DNA from: an uncultured Arachnia sp.
GTDB taxonomy: Bacteria; Actinomycetota; Actinomycetes; Propionibacteriales; Propionibacteriaceae
Length of the DNA: 61,144 bases
Assembly: GCA_947493705.1 (NCBI GenBank)
Contig: CANLSH010000021.1
Span: forward strand, 1-61,144
Direction: 5' to 3'
Under the pieces are notes generated by a model that saw only the letters and a list, made by a program, of their open reading frames with translations, ran no database searches and was not told the DNA's origin. Made by a program: the position numbers and the translations under genes. Below are positions 25,611-35,741 of this stretch, piece after piece. Within the stretch, counting starts at the first letter, position 1; every line of letters starts with the position of its first letter.

Positions 25611-26462
25611 ATGGCTCAACCCGGCTGGTATCCCGACCCCGGCGGGTCCGACGCGCCCCGGTACTGGGATGGCACCGCGTGGGCGCCCGTCGCCACGGAA
25701 AAGGACGGACCCGGCAACCCAGGCGGACACCGTCGCAACTCTCTGATTGGCATTGGGATCGGATTGGCCGCGATCCTTCTGGTCGTGGCCCTGATGGTGT
25801 GGCAGCCGTGGAATTCCGGCCCCTGGGGGAGCCCGGAGGACACCAACTCCGCCAAACCCACCGGAAGCCAGTGGAATGAACTGGAACCCACCGAAACGCC
25901 ATCCACACCCCAGCCCACCGACGGGGACGGCCGACCGGTGGCCTGCCCGCTGGTCGAGGAGGGCAACAACGAACCGCAGGGCACCTGGTACGTCTCGGAT
26001 GGTATCCAGTACCGGGGCGTGCCCGGGTGGGACGACGGAGGAGGCTGGACCATCGACTTCGCCTCCGACCGCTCCGGACAGGTGGAGGGTGTGGCCGATA
26101 CGTGGGTCGCGATCACGGCCATTGGACAGATCGATACGGCAGACTTCAGCCCCGATCCACGCACCGCGGCCACACAGGCCAGCGACTGCCTCTCGTCGTC
26201 CTTCTTCTACCGGACGCTGGACTACCGCGAACGTCTGCAGGACGAGCCGTTCACCACCTCCGACGGCGTGGAGGGCTGGATCATCCGCGAGAACTACTGG
26301 AACATTCCTGAGCAACCAGTGACCGGCGATGAAGTGGTGGTCGTGGTGCTGGACGCGGGTGATGGGAGCACGCTCACTCTCTTCCACTCCCAGGCCCCCA
26401 TCGAGGACCAAGAACGCAAGGACATGGTGGCCGCGGCTCTCGATTCGCTGTCCAGACGCTGA
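25611..26462 (+). CDS. DUF2510 membrane-anchored protein, paralogue 1
   Basis: A 283-residue protein of unknown function. Residues 3-25 form a DUF2510 motif (PGWYPDPGGSDAPRYWDGTAW), on the cytosolic side in this family. One membrane helix follows at about 46-64, then a low-complexity linker with SAKPTGSQWNELEPTETP. The extracytoplasmic domain of about 190 residues has few cysteines (ACPLVEEG and ASDCLSS). A clear paralogue lies at 30288 with the same order and the same linker signature. The two share the last part of the extracellular domain (VIVLDxGD ... EDxE). The gene stands alone, 54 bp from the convergent glycosyltransferase gene. Confidence 0.8.
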   Translation: MAQPGWYPDPGGSDAPRYWDGTAWAPVATEKDGPGNPGGHRRNSLIGIGIGLAAILLVVALMVWQPWNSGPWGSPEDTNSAKPTGSQWNELEPTETPSTPQPTDGDGRPVACPLVEEGNNEPQGTWYVSDGIQYRGVPGWDDGGGWTIDFASDRSGQVEGVADTWVAITAIGQIDTADFSPDPRTAATQASDCLSSSFFYRTLDYRERLQDEPFTTSDGVEGWIIRENYWNIPEQPVTGDEVVVVVLDAGDGSTLTLFHSQAPIEDQERKDMVAAALDSLSRR

Positions 26463-26516
26463 CCTCACCACGTGGTGCGCGAGGCAACCGATCGCCGCAG
26501 GTTGTGGATCACTCGG

Positions 26517-27812
26517 TTATCCGCGCTGTAAAGAATCCAGCCGTGGCGCGGAGCCAGCTACACCATAGAAATGCTCCGCACTGCCTCCAAGCGTCGCCGC
26601 ATTGGCTGCACTGTCGCCGTCACAGTGTGGCGGATTGATCCTGTCTCGCAATTCCGTCCGCTCCGAAGTAACTCTGCCCAATGGAGCAACCGAGCCCAGC
26701 GCTTTGGACCGGCTCACGAGTGTGCGGTACACGTCCTCGTAGCCCGCCGCCATCACGGCGAGGTCGAAACGGCTCTCGGTGTGTTCCCGGCACGTCTCGG
26801 GTCTCAGGTCCTCCGCGGCATCGATGGCTCTGGCAATCTGCCGCACGCCCGCATGGGCTGGCAGGATCACACCCGTTTCATTGTGCCGCACCACCTCGGG
26901 CACGCTGCCACGTCGAGTGGCCACCACGGGGGTTCCGCACGCCATCGCCTCGATCATCACCATGCCAAAGGGCTCATCCCACTGGATGGGAAAAACGAGC
27001 GAGCGGGCACCGGCGAACAACTCTCTCTTGGTGGCGGCATCAGCCTCACCGACGTACTCGGCATCACGGCCCAGGCGGCCACGGACGTGTGCGTCGAAGT
27101 ACTCACGCTCGGAAGCCTCGTTCATTTTCCCCGCCAGCATGATGCGTCGACCTGCGGCGCGTGCTGCGTCTATCGCAAGGTCGGGAGCCTTGTCCGCCGT
27201 GAACCGACCGATCCACAGCACATAATCATCCTTGGTCTCCCGGTAGGGGAAGGATGCAACATCAATGGCGTTGTACACCGTCCTGCACCAGTTGATCCGC
27301 GGATTGGCCCGGCGCTGGGCGTCCGAGATCGCCACCACAGACACGCTGTTGCCCAGCAATTCGTGATAGCGGCCGTTCTCCCCGGCGACCGGCCCGTGCA
27401 TGGTGAGTACTGTGGGGACCTTCCGTCGGCCTGCCTGCAAGGGACCGCACAGCGTGTTGTCGTGGATGATGTCCACCCCTGCGGATTCCAGGACGTGGGT
27501 GGCATGGGCCGCCGTCAGCGCCTCGGGCACTGGCTCGCCGAGGCGTGAGGTGGGCGGGGTCTCATACAGGCAATGGAATTCTTGGGCCGCTGTTCCGTTG
27601 GTACCCGCGCCAACCAGCACGACGTCGTGCCCGCGTTCCACGAGCTTGTCCACCAGAGTGGCGACAACGGCTTCGGTGCCGCCGTAACCCGCTGGGGGAA
27701 GCGCGAACCATGGTGGGGCCACCATCCCGATCCGCAATCGTCTCTCTTCTCCACCCCCCGATGAGCCCAGACGCCTGATCTCCGTGGCGGACGTAACGCT
27801 TGTGGATGACAT
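26517..27812 (-). CDS. GT4-family glycosyltransferase
   Basis: A 431-residue retaining GT-B glycosyltransferase. The N-terminal domain starts IGMVAPPWFALPPAGYGGTEAVVATLVDKLVERGHDV. The donor-binding domain has YVLWIGRFTADKAPDLAI and the GT4 E-x7-E signature EPFGMVMIEAMACGTPVV. The ATG at 27812 (MSSTSV) is chosen because AAGGAGG lies 5-6 nt upstream. It is divergent from an amylo-alpha-1,6-glucosidase gene, a pairing that suggests a shared alpha-glucan or compatible-solute oligosaccharide role; the actual product is unknown. The C-terminal 50 residues are not conserved-looking. Confidence 0.9.
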   Translation of the reverse strand: MSSTSVTSATEIRRLGSSGGGEERRLRIGMVAPPWFALPPAGYGGTEAVVATLVDKLVERGHDVVLVGAGTNGTAAQEFHCLYETPPTSRLGEPVPEALTAAHATHVLESAGVDIIHDNTLCGPLQAGRRKVPTVLTMHGPVAGENGRYHELLGNSVSVVAISDAQRRANPRINWCRTVYNAIDVASFPYRETKDDYVLWIGRFTADKAPDLAIDAARAAGRRIMLAGKMNEASEREYFDAHVRGRLGRDAEYVGEADAATKRELFAGARSLVFPIQWDEPFGMVMIEAMACGTPVVATRRGSVPEVVRHNETGVILPAHAGVRQIARAIDAAEDLRPETCREHTESRFDLAVMAAGYEDVYRTLVSRSKALGSVAPLGRVTSERTELRDRINPPHCDGDSAANAATLGGSAEHFYGVAGSAPRLDSLQRG

Positions 27813-27933
27813 GAAGACCTCCTTCATCGTCGAAGGGCGGATCAGCGACCGTGACCTCGACGCCGAGATCACATCCGAACTGCCTCTTTCGAATGGATAC
27901 GAGACATTGGCTAACACCTGTGAAGTTGTAGAC

Positions 27934-27960
27934 TTGGAACGAGTGAATGCCGGTTATAAT
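27934..27960 (+). promoter_or_regulatory. Probable promoter of the amylo-glucosidase gene
   Basis: A perfect TATAAT (27955-27960) is preceded by TTGGAA (27934-27939) with a 15-bp spacer, rather short. It lies about 145 bp upstream of the ATG at 28106 inside the 293-bp divergent gap. A perfect -10 hexamer is rare in this GC-rich window, which supports the call. Confidence 0.5.
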
Positions 27961-28105
27961 AACGCGCCAATCTGGCTCTCGCTAGGCCCGTTGGGGTGAA
28001 GCCAACTCGCTGGTATGGGCTCGTACCCCGTATGTAGAACACACCCCACGCCTCCTGCCAGATGACGTCAAACTTCTCAGCAAAGACTCGACCTTGGAGA
28101 ACGAG

Positions 28106-30232
28106 ATGACGACAACAAAGCTCTCTGCCGCCCCCCTCGGGGGCCCCGCCACCGGCGCTGGCTCAGGGGCACCGGCCCCGAGCACCGTGGTCACAGTAGG
28201 CCAACCCACGGTGACACTGTTTGACGGGCCGTCGATCTGCGTGTCCGATCTTGATGGAGACATAGAGCCGGGATCGGCTCAGGGCATGTTCGTCTTCGAC
28301 ACCCGCATCATCTCCACCTGGCGCCTCGTTGTGGACGGGGCATCGGTGGAGGCGCTGTCCATAACCGGAACGGAATCCGTGGAGGCGACCTTCGAGGGCC
28401 GCGGTCCGACACGTCCCGGCAACGCCGACTCCCCATTGCTCATCGAGCGGCATCGGATCGTCGGTGCGGGACTCCTCGAAACAGTGACGATTCGCAATCA
28501 TGGTTGCGAGGATGCCGACATTGACGTGGACCTGGTCGCCGACTGCGACTTCACCACCATGTACGAGATTCAGGATGGCGGTCCCGTCGTCGCCCATGAT
28601 GTACGGAGCCGTGCTGAAGGTGTCGATCTCCTGTTCTACAAGAGGGACGAGCCGGAGCACTACGTGACAGTCAGCGCCACGGGTGTCTCCGGCACCCGCT
28701 CTGTAGGTCCGTCAGCAATGCAGTTGCAGTTTTCGGTGAGCATTCCTCCCGGCGGAACATGGGAGACGACGATCACCGCAGAGTCGTCCCTGACGGGCCC
28801 TGTTGACAATGAATCCCTGGCACCAGCAGATGCCCCGGACCCCAAGGATCCGGATCCTCATCGGATGGTCCTTTGGCGTGCCGCCATGCCCACCATCCGG
28901 CTGGACGATCCGTCGCTGGCGGGGGCCATCTCCCGCGGCCAGGAGGACATCGGAGCTCTGAGCATCGTCGACCTCTCACATCGGGAACATAAGATTGTTG
29001 CGGCGGGTGCACCGAAATTCATGCGCATCTTCGGGCGTGACTCACTGCTCACGGCGTGGATGATGATGCCGTTTGCCCCCCAGCTTGGTCTTGGCACCCT
29101 GCGCACGCTCGCCCGCTTCCAGGGAACACGCGAAAATCCGCGGATAGAGGAGCAGCCCGGCAAGATCTTGCACGAGAGGCGCTATGTTCTAGATTCGTCC
29201 CTGCCCGTGGACGAGCAGGGCATCTACTACGGCACGGTCGACGCGACGCCCCTTTTTGTCATGCTAGCGGGCGAAGCAGCCCGGTGGGGCGCAACCGCCG
29301 ACGAATTGGAGGCACTCATGCCGTCGGTGGACGCCGCCATGGATTGGATCTGTGCGCACGTCGGCCCGAACAAGGACGGCTTTCTGAAGTACCAGCGCAG
29401 CACGGGCCACGGCCTGAGCAACCAGGGCTGGAAGGACTCCAAGGACTCCATGGTGCACTCCGACGGGACCCAGGCCACCGCACCGGTCGCACTCTCCGAA
29501 GTGCAGGGCTACGCATACGCCGCCTTCCTCGCGCGCGCTCTGTTGGCCGAGCGGCTGGAAGACGGGGATGGTGCCACCGCTTGGGGCGAGCAGGCGGCAG
29601 ATCTCAAACGGCGTTTCCATGACAAGTTCTGGCTCCCTGACCTCGGCTTCTACGCCATGGCGTTGGACGGCGACGAGCGGCCACTGCGCGTCATTTCCTC
29701 CAACATTGGTCACTGTCTCTGGACCGGGATCGTCGACGAAACGGTGGCGCCACGCGTGGTCGAGACACTCATGTCGCCGCAGATGTTCACAGGCTTCGGC
29801 ACGCGCACATTGAGCAGCGACGCCAGGGCCTACAATCCCGTGAGTTACCACCTCGGTTCGGTGTGGCCGCACGACTCCGTCATCGCCGCCGCCGGCATCG
29901 CTGCCTACGGCCACCGGAAGGAGGCGACGCGTCTGACCGACGGTCTCATGGATGCCGCCCGCGCGTTTGATGGTCGCCTGCCAGAACTGTTCTGCGGATT
30001 CGACCGGGCCGAGAAGCCGGTGCCCGTCCGCTATCCGACGGCATGCTCGCCTCAGGCGTGGGCAGCTGCAGTCCCGTTCGAGGCGTTGCGCATCGCCGTC
30101 AACCTGCGTCCAGAGGCCGACGGCGGGGTGAGCGTCGACGCGCCGGAGGGCCGCCTCACCACGGTTGAGATCATCGGGTTGCCGGTTGGCACCAAGCGGA
30201 TCTCCGTGTGTGCAGGCTCGCCTGCCACATGA
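28106..30232 (+). CDS. Amylo-alpha-1,6-glucosidase (GDE-type glycoside hydrolase)
   Basis: A 708-residue cytosolic enzyme. The N-terminal beta-domain (GDE_N_bis type) spans about residues 40-240 (ICVSDLDGDIEPGSAQGMFVFDTRIISTW). An (alpha/alpha)6 catalytic barrel follows (KFMRIFGRDSLLTAWMMMPF, KDSMVHSDGTQATAPVALSEVQGY, YNPVSYHLGSVWPHDSVIAAAGI). Acidic residues in FGRDS and WPHDS are likely catalytic-site residues. Relatives debranch alpha-1,6 links or cleave short glucosides. The divergent GT4 gene suggests the pair makes and trims one oligosaccharide. ATG at 28106 is preferred over the TTG at 28094 because of GGAG at the right distance. Confidence 0.9.
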   Translation: MTTTKLSAAPLGGPATGAGSGAPAPSTVVTVGQPTVTLFDGPSICVSDLDGDIEPGSAQGMFVFDTRIISTWRLVVDGASVEALSITGTESVEATFEGRGPTRPGNADSPLLIERHRIVGAGLLETVTIRNHGCEDADIDVDLVADCDFTTMYEIQDGGPVVAHDVRSRAEGVDLLFYKRDEPEHYVTVSATGVSGTRSVGPSAMQLQFSVSIPPGGTWETTITAESSLTGPVDNESLAPADAPDPKDPDPHRMVLWRAAMPTIRLDDPSLAGAISRGQEDIGALSIVDLSHREHKIVAAGAPKFMRIFGRDSLLTAWMMMPFAPQLGLGTLRTLARFQGTRENPRIEEQPGKILHERRYVLDSSLPVDEQGIYYGTVDATPLFVMLAGEAARWGATADELEALMPSVDAAMDWICAHVGPNKDGFLKYQRSTGHGLSNQGWKDSKDSMVHSDGTQATAPVALSEVQGYAYAAFLARALLAERLEDGDGATAWGEQAADLKRRFHDKFWLPDLGFYAMALDGDERPLRVISSNIGHCLWTGIVDETVAPRVVETLMSPQMFTGFGTRTLSSDARAYNPVSYHLGSVWPHDSVIAAAGIAAYGHRKEATRLTDGLMDAARAFDGRLPELFCGFDRAEKPVPVRYPTACSPQAWAAAVPFEALRIAVNLRPEADGGVSVDAPEGRLTTVEIIGLPVGTKRISVCAGSPAT

Positions 30233-30287
30233 ATGTGAGGGGTGTTGGTCGAAATGACTTCGCGGCCGCGCATCTAGACTTGATGCC

Positions 30288-31127
30288 ATGTCTGCCCCCG
30301 GCTGGTACCCCGATCCGTCGGGCAACAAGGGCGCCGTCAGGTACTGGGACGGACAAGTGTGGACACAGCAGACCCGCGCTGCTCCTGCAGCCGTCAGTTC
30401 TGGCCGCCCATGGGGATGGTTTGTCCTTGCGATGGTGGTCATCATCGGACTTGTGGCCGTCTTCGTGCTCCGGCCGGCAGGACTTGCTGTCAGCTCAGGG
30501 GATCCCAACTCCGCCAGACCCACGGGGAGTCAATGGAACGAACTACCCACCACCGAGACTCCCACGGAACCGGAGGATCCGGCAGACGGTGGTCTCATCG
30601 ACTGCCCCCAGAATAGTCTCGATGACCGCTCGGAAATCTCCCGTGACGGCCGGATGCATGGTGGTGGACTGTCCTTCGAGCCACCCGGAGGCTTCGACTG
30701 GAGGGACGAGCCCGTCTTCATGCCGTGGCTCTATGACCACAACTCCACGACCAAGGAAATCGTCTGGGGTTGGCAGAGCAACGTCAGCGTCGGTGAAGTG
30801 CGCAGGTCCGAGGGTTTCGCGGATCCCCGCAGCACCGCCTCGCAGCTCATGGGCTGCCTTGCTTCATCCGGGTTGTACCTGGGCTTCACCGGCCGCGATG
30901 ATCTCCGCGACGAATCCTTCACACTGGACGGCAACGCAGGCTGGCGCATCACCTCGGATGTCTTTGTCGATTCCCAGGGCGACATCAAGGGAGACGTGGT
31001 GGACGTCATCGTGCTGGACCTGGGGGATCCAGATACGTTCGCGGTCTTCATATCCTGCGCCACCATCGAGGACGAGGAGAACCTGGCTGAGGTGGCCACG
31101 GTCACCGAATCCCTGCGCGTCGGCTGA
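30288..31127 (+). CDS. DUF2510 membrane-anchored protein, paralogue 2
   Basis: A 279-residue protein with the same layout as the one at 25611: DUF2510 motif (APGWYPDPSGNKGAVRYWDGQVW), one membrane helix near residues 43-63, linker SARPTGSQWNELPTTETP, and an extracytoplasmic domain ending VIVLDLGDPDTFAVFIS...EDEENLAEVATVTESL. Divergence is substantial outside the linker and the last third, so the duplication is old. It follows the amylo-glucosidase by 55 bp and may be co-transcribed. Function unknown. Confidence 0.8.
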   Translation: MSAPGWYPDPSGNKGAVRYWDGQVWTQQTRAAPAAVSSGRPWGWFVLAMVVIIGLVAVFVLRPAGLAVSSGDPNSARPTGSQWNELPTTETPTEPEDPADGGLIDCPQNSLDDRSEISRDGRMHGGGLSFEPPGGFDWRDEPVFMPWLYDHNSTTKEIVWGWQSNVSVGEVRRSEGFADPRSTASQLMGCLASSGLYLGFTGRDDLRDESFTLDGNAGWRITSDVFVDSQGDIKGDVVDVIVLDLGDPDTFAVFISCATIEDEENLAEVATVTESLRVG

Positions 31128-31151
31128 TGCGCCACCGATAGCATGACGCCC

Positions 31152-32108
31152 ATGAGCGCGCCCGGATGGCACGATGATGCCGACGAGAATCGTCACCTTC
31201 GACGTACCGGGGGCCGTACAGAGCTTCTGGCACTCGACGGTGGCCAGTCCGGAATACGTACGTTGTTTGTGGGGTCCGAACGAACAACGGCGGGGCCTGA
31301 GTTCGCCGGCATCCGTAGCGATCACCCCCTGCTCCCTCAGGTGCGAGACATTATTGTGACTGCGCTGAACGGCGATCAGGCGGACATCGTGGCCGTAGGT
31401 TTGTCGGGGCTCGGCGACGCGGACAGCGCCCGCGAGTTGAAGCTCCTGCTCGGCGACCGCGTGGGTCGCGTGCTGCTTGCCCATGACTCCACCACCAGTT
31501 TTCTGGGCGCCCTGGGGCCGCGCCAGGGTGCCGTCGTGGCCTCCGGAACCGGGGCGGTGACGCTGGCGGTGGGTCCCGACGCGGTGCGCCGCGTCGATGG
31601 CTGGGGGCACTTGCTAGGCGATGCGGGCTCCGGTTTCTGGATTGGCCGTGAAGCGCTGTCGGCCGTACTGCGCGCCCACGACCAGCGCGGTGAGCCGACC
31701 GCCCTCACGGAGCTCGCCATCGAGGAATTCGGGGATCTGTCCCAGCTGTACCTACAGATACAGGCCGATCCTTCCCGCGTGTCGCGCATAGCTTCCTGGG
31801 CCCGACGAGTATCCGAGCTTGCCGCAACCGATCCCGTCTCTGCAGATATCTCCGCTGCGGCGGGAAAGGAACTCGCCCAGAGCGTCGCCACCGGACTGCA
31901 GTCCGTCAGAGCGGAACCGGTGGTCAGCGCAGTGGGCAATGTGTTCCTCAACCCCCTGGTCGAGTCTTCTTTCACGAAGCATCTGGATGAGCTTGTGCCA
32001 GGCGTGACGGTGAGGCCAGCCGCCGGTTCCGGGCTTGACGGAGCCGCACAGCTGGCTGATGTGCAGCCCGGCTCGGCTCTCGATGCCCTCCTGGATCGGT
32101 CACCATAG
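31152..32108 (+). CDS. BadF/BadG-type ATPase (N-acetylglucosamine-kinase-like)
   Basis: A 318-residue ASKHA-fold protein. The phosphate-1 loop is [15 protein letters not shown] near residue 27, the middle motif GLSGLG is near 88, and [10 protein letters not shown] and [20 protein letters not shown] follow. These match the BadF/BcrA ATPase group to which bacterial GlcNAc kinases belong, so a sugar kinase is likely. The first 25 residues ([18 protein letters not shown]) precede the usual family start and resemble a decayed DUF2510 motif like the one opening the upstream gene. It sits 24 bp after that gene and 10 bp before map. Confidence 0.82.
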   Translation: MSAPGWHDDADENRHLRRTGGRTELLALDGGQSGIRTLFVGSERTTAGPEFAGIRSDHPLLPQVRDIIVTALNGDQADIVAVGLSGLGDADSARELKLLLGDRVGRVLLAHDSTTSFLGALGPRQGAVVASGTGAVTLAVGPDAVRRVDGWGHLLGDAGSGFWIGREALSAVLRAHDQRGEPTALTELAIEEFGDLSQLYLQIQADPSRVSRIASWARRVSELAATDPVSADISAAAGKELAQSVATGLQSVRAEPVVSAVGNVFLNPLVESSFTKHLDELVPGVTVRPAAGSGLDGAAQLADVQPGSALDALLDRSP

Positions 32109-32118
32109 ACTGGGGCGC

Positions 32119-32976
32119 GTGAATCCTGTTATCGCCCATCCCATCACCCCCGTCAGGGACGTTCCGAAGTCCATCAAGCGTCCCGAGTATGTGGGACGTG
32201 AAGCGCCAACGCCGTACACCGGCAGCCATGTGCAGAGCGCGGAAGTCATCGAGCGCATGCGTGAATCGGGACGGATTGCAGCCGACGCGATGCATGCGGC
32301 CGCCGCCGCCATTGCCCCCGGGGTCACCACGGACCACCTGGACGCGGTCGCGCACGAGTACATGCTGGATCACGGCGCCTACCCCTCGACGCTGGGCTAT
32401 CGCGGCTATCCCAAGTCCCTGTGCACCTCCGTCAACGAGGTCATCTGCCATGGCATCCCGGATACGCGCCCGTTGGAGGATGGTGATCTGGTCAAGATCG
32501 ACGTCACTGCCTTCAAGAACGGTGTTCACGGCGACAACTGCGGCACCTTCTTCTGCGGCGACGTCGACGAGGAATCGCGACTGCTGACCGAACGCACGCA
32601 GGAGGCCCTGAACCGCGCCATCAAGGCTGTGCGCCCCGGCCGGCCATTCTCAGTCATTGGTCGCGTCATTGAGTCCTACGCCAAGCGTTTCGGCTATGGC
32701 GTGATCCGGGACTACACCGGCCACGGGGTGCACACCGCTTTCCACTCCGGCTTGGTCGTCCTGCACTATGACGAGCCCCGGCTGAACACCATCATGGAGC
32801 CCGGTATGACCTTCACGATCGAGCCCATGCTGGCGCTCGGCTCGCAGGACTCCGAGGTGTGGGACGACGACTGGACGGTCGTGACAAAGGACAAGTCCCG
32901 CGTGGCGCAGTTCGAGAACTCGCTGGTCGTGACGGACACCGGCGCCGAAATTCTGACCGTTCCAAGCCGGTCCTGA
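32119..32976 (+). CDS. map: Methionine aminopeptidase, type I
   Basis: A 285-residue metalloenzyme that removes the initiator methionine from nascent proteins. The five metal ligands are visible: Asp in VKIDVTAF, Asp in HGDNCGTFF, His in [12 protein letters not shown], Glu in FTIEPML and Glu in AQFENSLVV. The GTG at 32119 gives the short extension ([24 protein letters not shown]) typical of actinobacterial MetAP1c. The gene start is 10 bp from the preceding stop. Confidence 0.96.
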   Translation: MNPVIAHPITPVRDVPKSIKRPEYVGREAPTPYTGSHVQSAEVIERMRESGRIAADAMHAAAAAIAPGVTTDHLDAVAHEYMLDHGAYPSTLGYRGYPKSLCTSVNEVICHGIPDTRPLEDGDLVKIDVTAFKNGVHGDNCGTFFCGDVDEESRLLTERTQEALNRAIKAVRPGRPFSVIGRVIESYAKRFGYGVIRDYTGHGVHTAFHSGLVVLHYDEPRLNTIMEPGMTFTIEPMLALGSQDSEVWDDDWTVVTKDKSRVAQFENSLVVTDTGAEILTVPSRS

Positions 32977-33154
32977 GATCTGCGCCGCGTCCACACAGAA
33001 GGGTGTTACGCGAGTAGCAGTACGGCGAAGGAGTGCCGCATGCTGTAGCGGACTATCGCGTCTCGAGGCTTGGGACGCCATTTTGTTGACGTACTTCACC
33101 AGCCGAGAACCTCCTCCAGAATAAATTGTCAGTGCGTTCTATTAGTCTTTTCGT

Positions 33155-34591
33155 ATGGACCAGATCAAGCGGACGGCAGCCGAGGTACTCGGCGTGATCG
33201 AGGCCGCCTTGTCCTGTCTTGATCACACTGACCGTGTACGTCTCAGCGCCCCTGAGCGGCTCGTGTTGATGGGCCGCGCCAGGAAAGTTCAGGACCGTGT
33301 CACATCACTGGCCTGCGTCTTGACCGCGGAGGCCGACGCGGCAGCACTGACCGCTACTGGAACACCCCTGACCTCCCTCATCGGCCTCGATGAAGGACGC
33401 GATTCCGGCGACGCCAACAGAGCAGTCAAGGAGGCCCGTGGCGTCAATGAGCACGACACCATCCGCGATGCTGCCATCGACGGCGATATCTCTCCTCGTC
33501 ATGCTGCAGCCATCGCGGCCGGCCTTGAAAAACTCCCGGCAGAACTCACCGACGAGCAGAAGAGCGCGGCGGAGAGAGCATTCATGCGTCGCGCCACCAA
33601 GAACACCCCGCGGCGCTTGACTGAGCTCGCTGACGAGGTCCTGGCTGAAGTCGCACCCGAACTCGCGCCCCAGGCTGCTGGTGATGATGATGCCGTCCTG
33701 GAAGCCCAACGCCGCAAAGCACGGGCAAAGCGGCACCTGCGCTGGGGCGATGACGGCGAGGGCTCGATGTGGTTCCGCGGCTCCCTTCCCCATCTCGAAG
33801 CCGCATCGCTGATTGCGACCTTGCAGGCCTACGTCGAATCCGACCGCCGCGCCGAGCGGGACCGCTACAAAGCCACCCGCGCCACCGGCGCCAATACCAA
33901 GACGATCCAGGACCAGGTCGGCGACGACAACCTCCGCACCACCGATCAGAGACGCGCAGACGCCCTGGTCCAGATCATCGCTGATCACCGCGACGCACCC
34001 TCCAGTATCGGAGACAGGCCACGGATCGTGGTCACCGTCCGCGAACAAGACCTCCGCGAGGAAGCCGAGAAAGCAGGCGTGCTCGCCAGCGGCGCGAAAA
34101 TCACCGCAGGAGAACTCCGGCGGCTGTGCTGCGACGCCGACATCATGCCGGTGGTCCTCGGCGCCCATTCTGAAATCCTTGATGTGGGTCGCACCCAGCG
34201 CCTCGTGACTCCAGCGATCCGCAAAGCACTGACCCTGCGAGATGGTGGCTGTATCTTTCCCGGCTGCAACGCACCCGACACCCGCTGCGAAGCACACCAC
34301 CTACAACCCTGGTGGGCAGGAGGCGACACCGCCCTGCACAACCTGGTCCTGCTCTGCGGCCAACACCACAAACTCGTCGAACCGGACAGATACCGACGAC
34401 CCGCCGACAAATGGGTAATCCACATCGACCACGACACCGGACAACCCATCATCACTCCGCCCGGCAGAACCGACAGATTCATGGGGCGAAAGCCGACCGG
34501 AGACCCTCCGGGCGACGTGGCCGACGACGCCTCGTCGCAGGAACGGGGATCGCCTTCCGAAAGTGAAAGTGAGCAGCTGCTCTTACTGTGA
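33155..34591 (+). CDS. 13E12-repeat (DUF222) HNH endonuclease-like protein
   Basis: A 478-residue protein of the mycobacterial 13E12 repeat family. An N-terminal helical DUF222 region (about residues 1-300) is followed by a C-terminal HNH nuclease with IRKALTLRDGGCIFPGCNAPDTRCEAHHLQPWWAGGDTALHNLVLLCGQHHKLVE, which has the two Cys pairs and catalytic His-His. These genes are multicopy and variable in actinomycetes and behave like mobile or selfish elements. The AT-rich 178 bp upstream holds a plausible promoter (TTGTCA near 33128). The 3' end overlaps crtY by 9 bp, convergently. Confidence 0.9.
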   Translation: MDQIKRTAAEVLGVIEAALSCLDHTDRVRLSAPERLVLMGRARKVQDRVTSLACVLTAEADAAALTATGTPLTSLIGLDEGRDSGDANRAVKEARGVNEHDTIRDAAIDGDISPRHAAAIAAGLEKLPAELTDEQKSAAERAFMRRATKNTPRRLTELADEVLAEVAPELAPQAAGDDDAVLEAQRRKARAKRHLRWGDDGEGSMWFRGSLPHLEAASLIATLQAYVESDRRAERDRYKATRATGANTKTIQDQVGDDNLRTTDQRRADALVQIIADHRDAPSSIGDRPRIVVTVREQDLREEAEKAGVLASGAKITAGELRRLCCDADIMPVVLGAHSEILDVGRTQRLVTPAIRKALTLRDGGCIFPGCNAPDTRCEAHHLQPWWAGGDTALHNLVLLCGQHHKLVEPDRYRRPADKWVIHIDHDTGQPIITPPGRTDRFMGRKPTGDPPGDVADDASSQERGSPSESESEQLLLL

Positions 34592-35719
34592 CGGCACTTC
34601 TCCGATAGGACTTCGATGTTGCCCGAGCAGAGTGGCCCTCGCCAAGCCGATGGAGGCTCTGGTGGGCATCAGCAAGAACTGCCGGGTCATGGCCGTCACC
34701 AGGCGGAGCATCGCCGTATCAGCGTCCAACACGGCCCGCTGCTGCGCTGTCGGGAGGCGGCCGAAGGCGTCGAACAGGGCGAAGGTGTCATCAGGCGACA
34801 GGTTGAGCACACCATGAAGGGCACGACGCCGGACGAAGAGCGGCTCGTCGCTGCGGGGCATGTCATTGTTCGCGACTCGCTGCACCCAGTCATCCACGGC
34901 CGCCAGCGATGCGAAAAATGTGTACCCGCTGAACGGGTTGTTCTGCGCACCGGCCGCGCCGAAACGCCACACGCCGGTGGTGCGCAGACCCCGACGGACC
35001 AAGGGAATGGAGACCCGTTCCACCTCCAGATCGGCGACATCCTCCGCCGTCACACCGATTCCAGCGAGACGGATCAGAAGCCGTCGACGCAACTCCGGCT
35101 GCCCCGGCGCTGGATGGCCGGCCAAACACGTTTCCTCCAACAGGACACGCCCGTCGGCCATCGGAATGGCATACAAGAACGTTGGTGGTGTGCTCCCCCA
35201 GCGCTCGGCGCCGTCAAATGGCCGCCAGTCCATCAGTACAGCGTTCGCGGCCCCAAGCACCGGTTCGGCCAGTTCGGGTGGCACGAGGATGCCGTGCGCA
35301 GTTTGATGGGGCACGTCGCCCGAGTGTCCTGCAGGCCGGGCGCCCCGCGAGTCGATGACGACACGGGCACGGCCACGGAGGGCGGCCACGCCGTCGTCAT
35401 CCAACACCTGCTCGTCCAGTTCCACGTCCGTCAATGGGGTGGCCTGCTGGAGTCGGGCATTGCTGAGAACGGCGTATTGATCCTCGATGATGTGATCGGC
35501 GCTCGCGCGGATCCGGGGTTCCTCCACGCGCAGGGCAACGCCGTCATCGCTCAGCCACGTGGGGATCTGTCGGGCCCAGCCGCCCAGAGTTTGCGGCCAG
35601 ACGCGGTGCGGATGTGGATCAATGCCCAGCACCGTCAACCCGGACAGGGCCAGCCGGTGAGCGAGGGTTCTTCCCGCCGGTCCCAGACCGACAACGGCGA
35701 CGTCGAACTGGGGAGTCAT
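34583..35719 (-). CDS. crtY: Lycopene beta-cyclase
   Basis: A 378-residue flavoprotein cyclising lycopene to beta-carotene. It begins with the dinucleotide fold FDVAVVGLGPAGRTLAHRLALSGLTVLGIDP and contains the cyclase features YAIPMADGRVLLEETCLAG and FGAAGAQNNPFSGYTFFASL. It belongs to the single-chain CrtY/CrtL group found in Streptomyces, not the CrtYc/Yd heterodimer. The ATG at 35719 is used; the frame stays open to 35761 but lacks a better start. It lies 22 bp after idi in the crtU-idi-crtY run. Confidence 0.9.
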   Translation of the reverse strand: MTPQFDVAVVGLGPAGRTLAHRLALSGLTVLGIDPHPHRVWPQTLGGWARQIPTWLSDDGVALRVEEPRIRASADHIIEDQYAVLSNARLQQATPLTDVELDEQVLDDDGVAALRGRARVVIDSRGARPAGHSGDVPHQTAHGILVPPELAEPVLGAANAVLMDWRPFDGAERWGSTPPTFLYAIPMADGRVLLEETCLAGHPAPGQPELRRRLLIRLAGIGVTAEDVADLEVERVSIPLVRRGLRTTGVWRFGAAGAQNNPFSGYTFFASLAAVDDWVQRVANNDMPRSDEPLFVRRRALHGVLNLSPDDTFALFDAFGRLPTAQQRAVLDADTAMLRLVTAMTRQFLLMPTRASIGLARATLLGQHRSPIGEVPSQ

Positions 35720-35741
35720 GGTGTTGGGCTGACCCGAAGCG

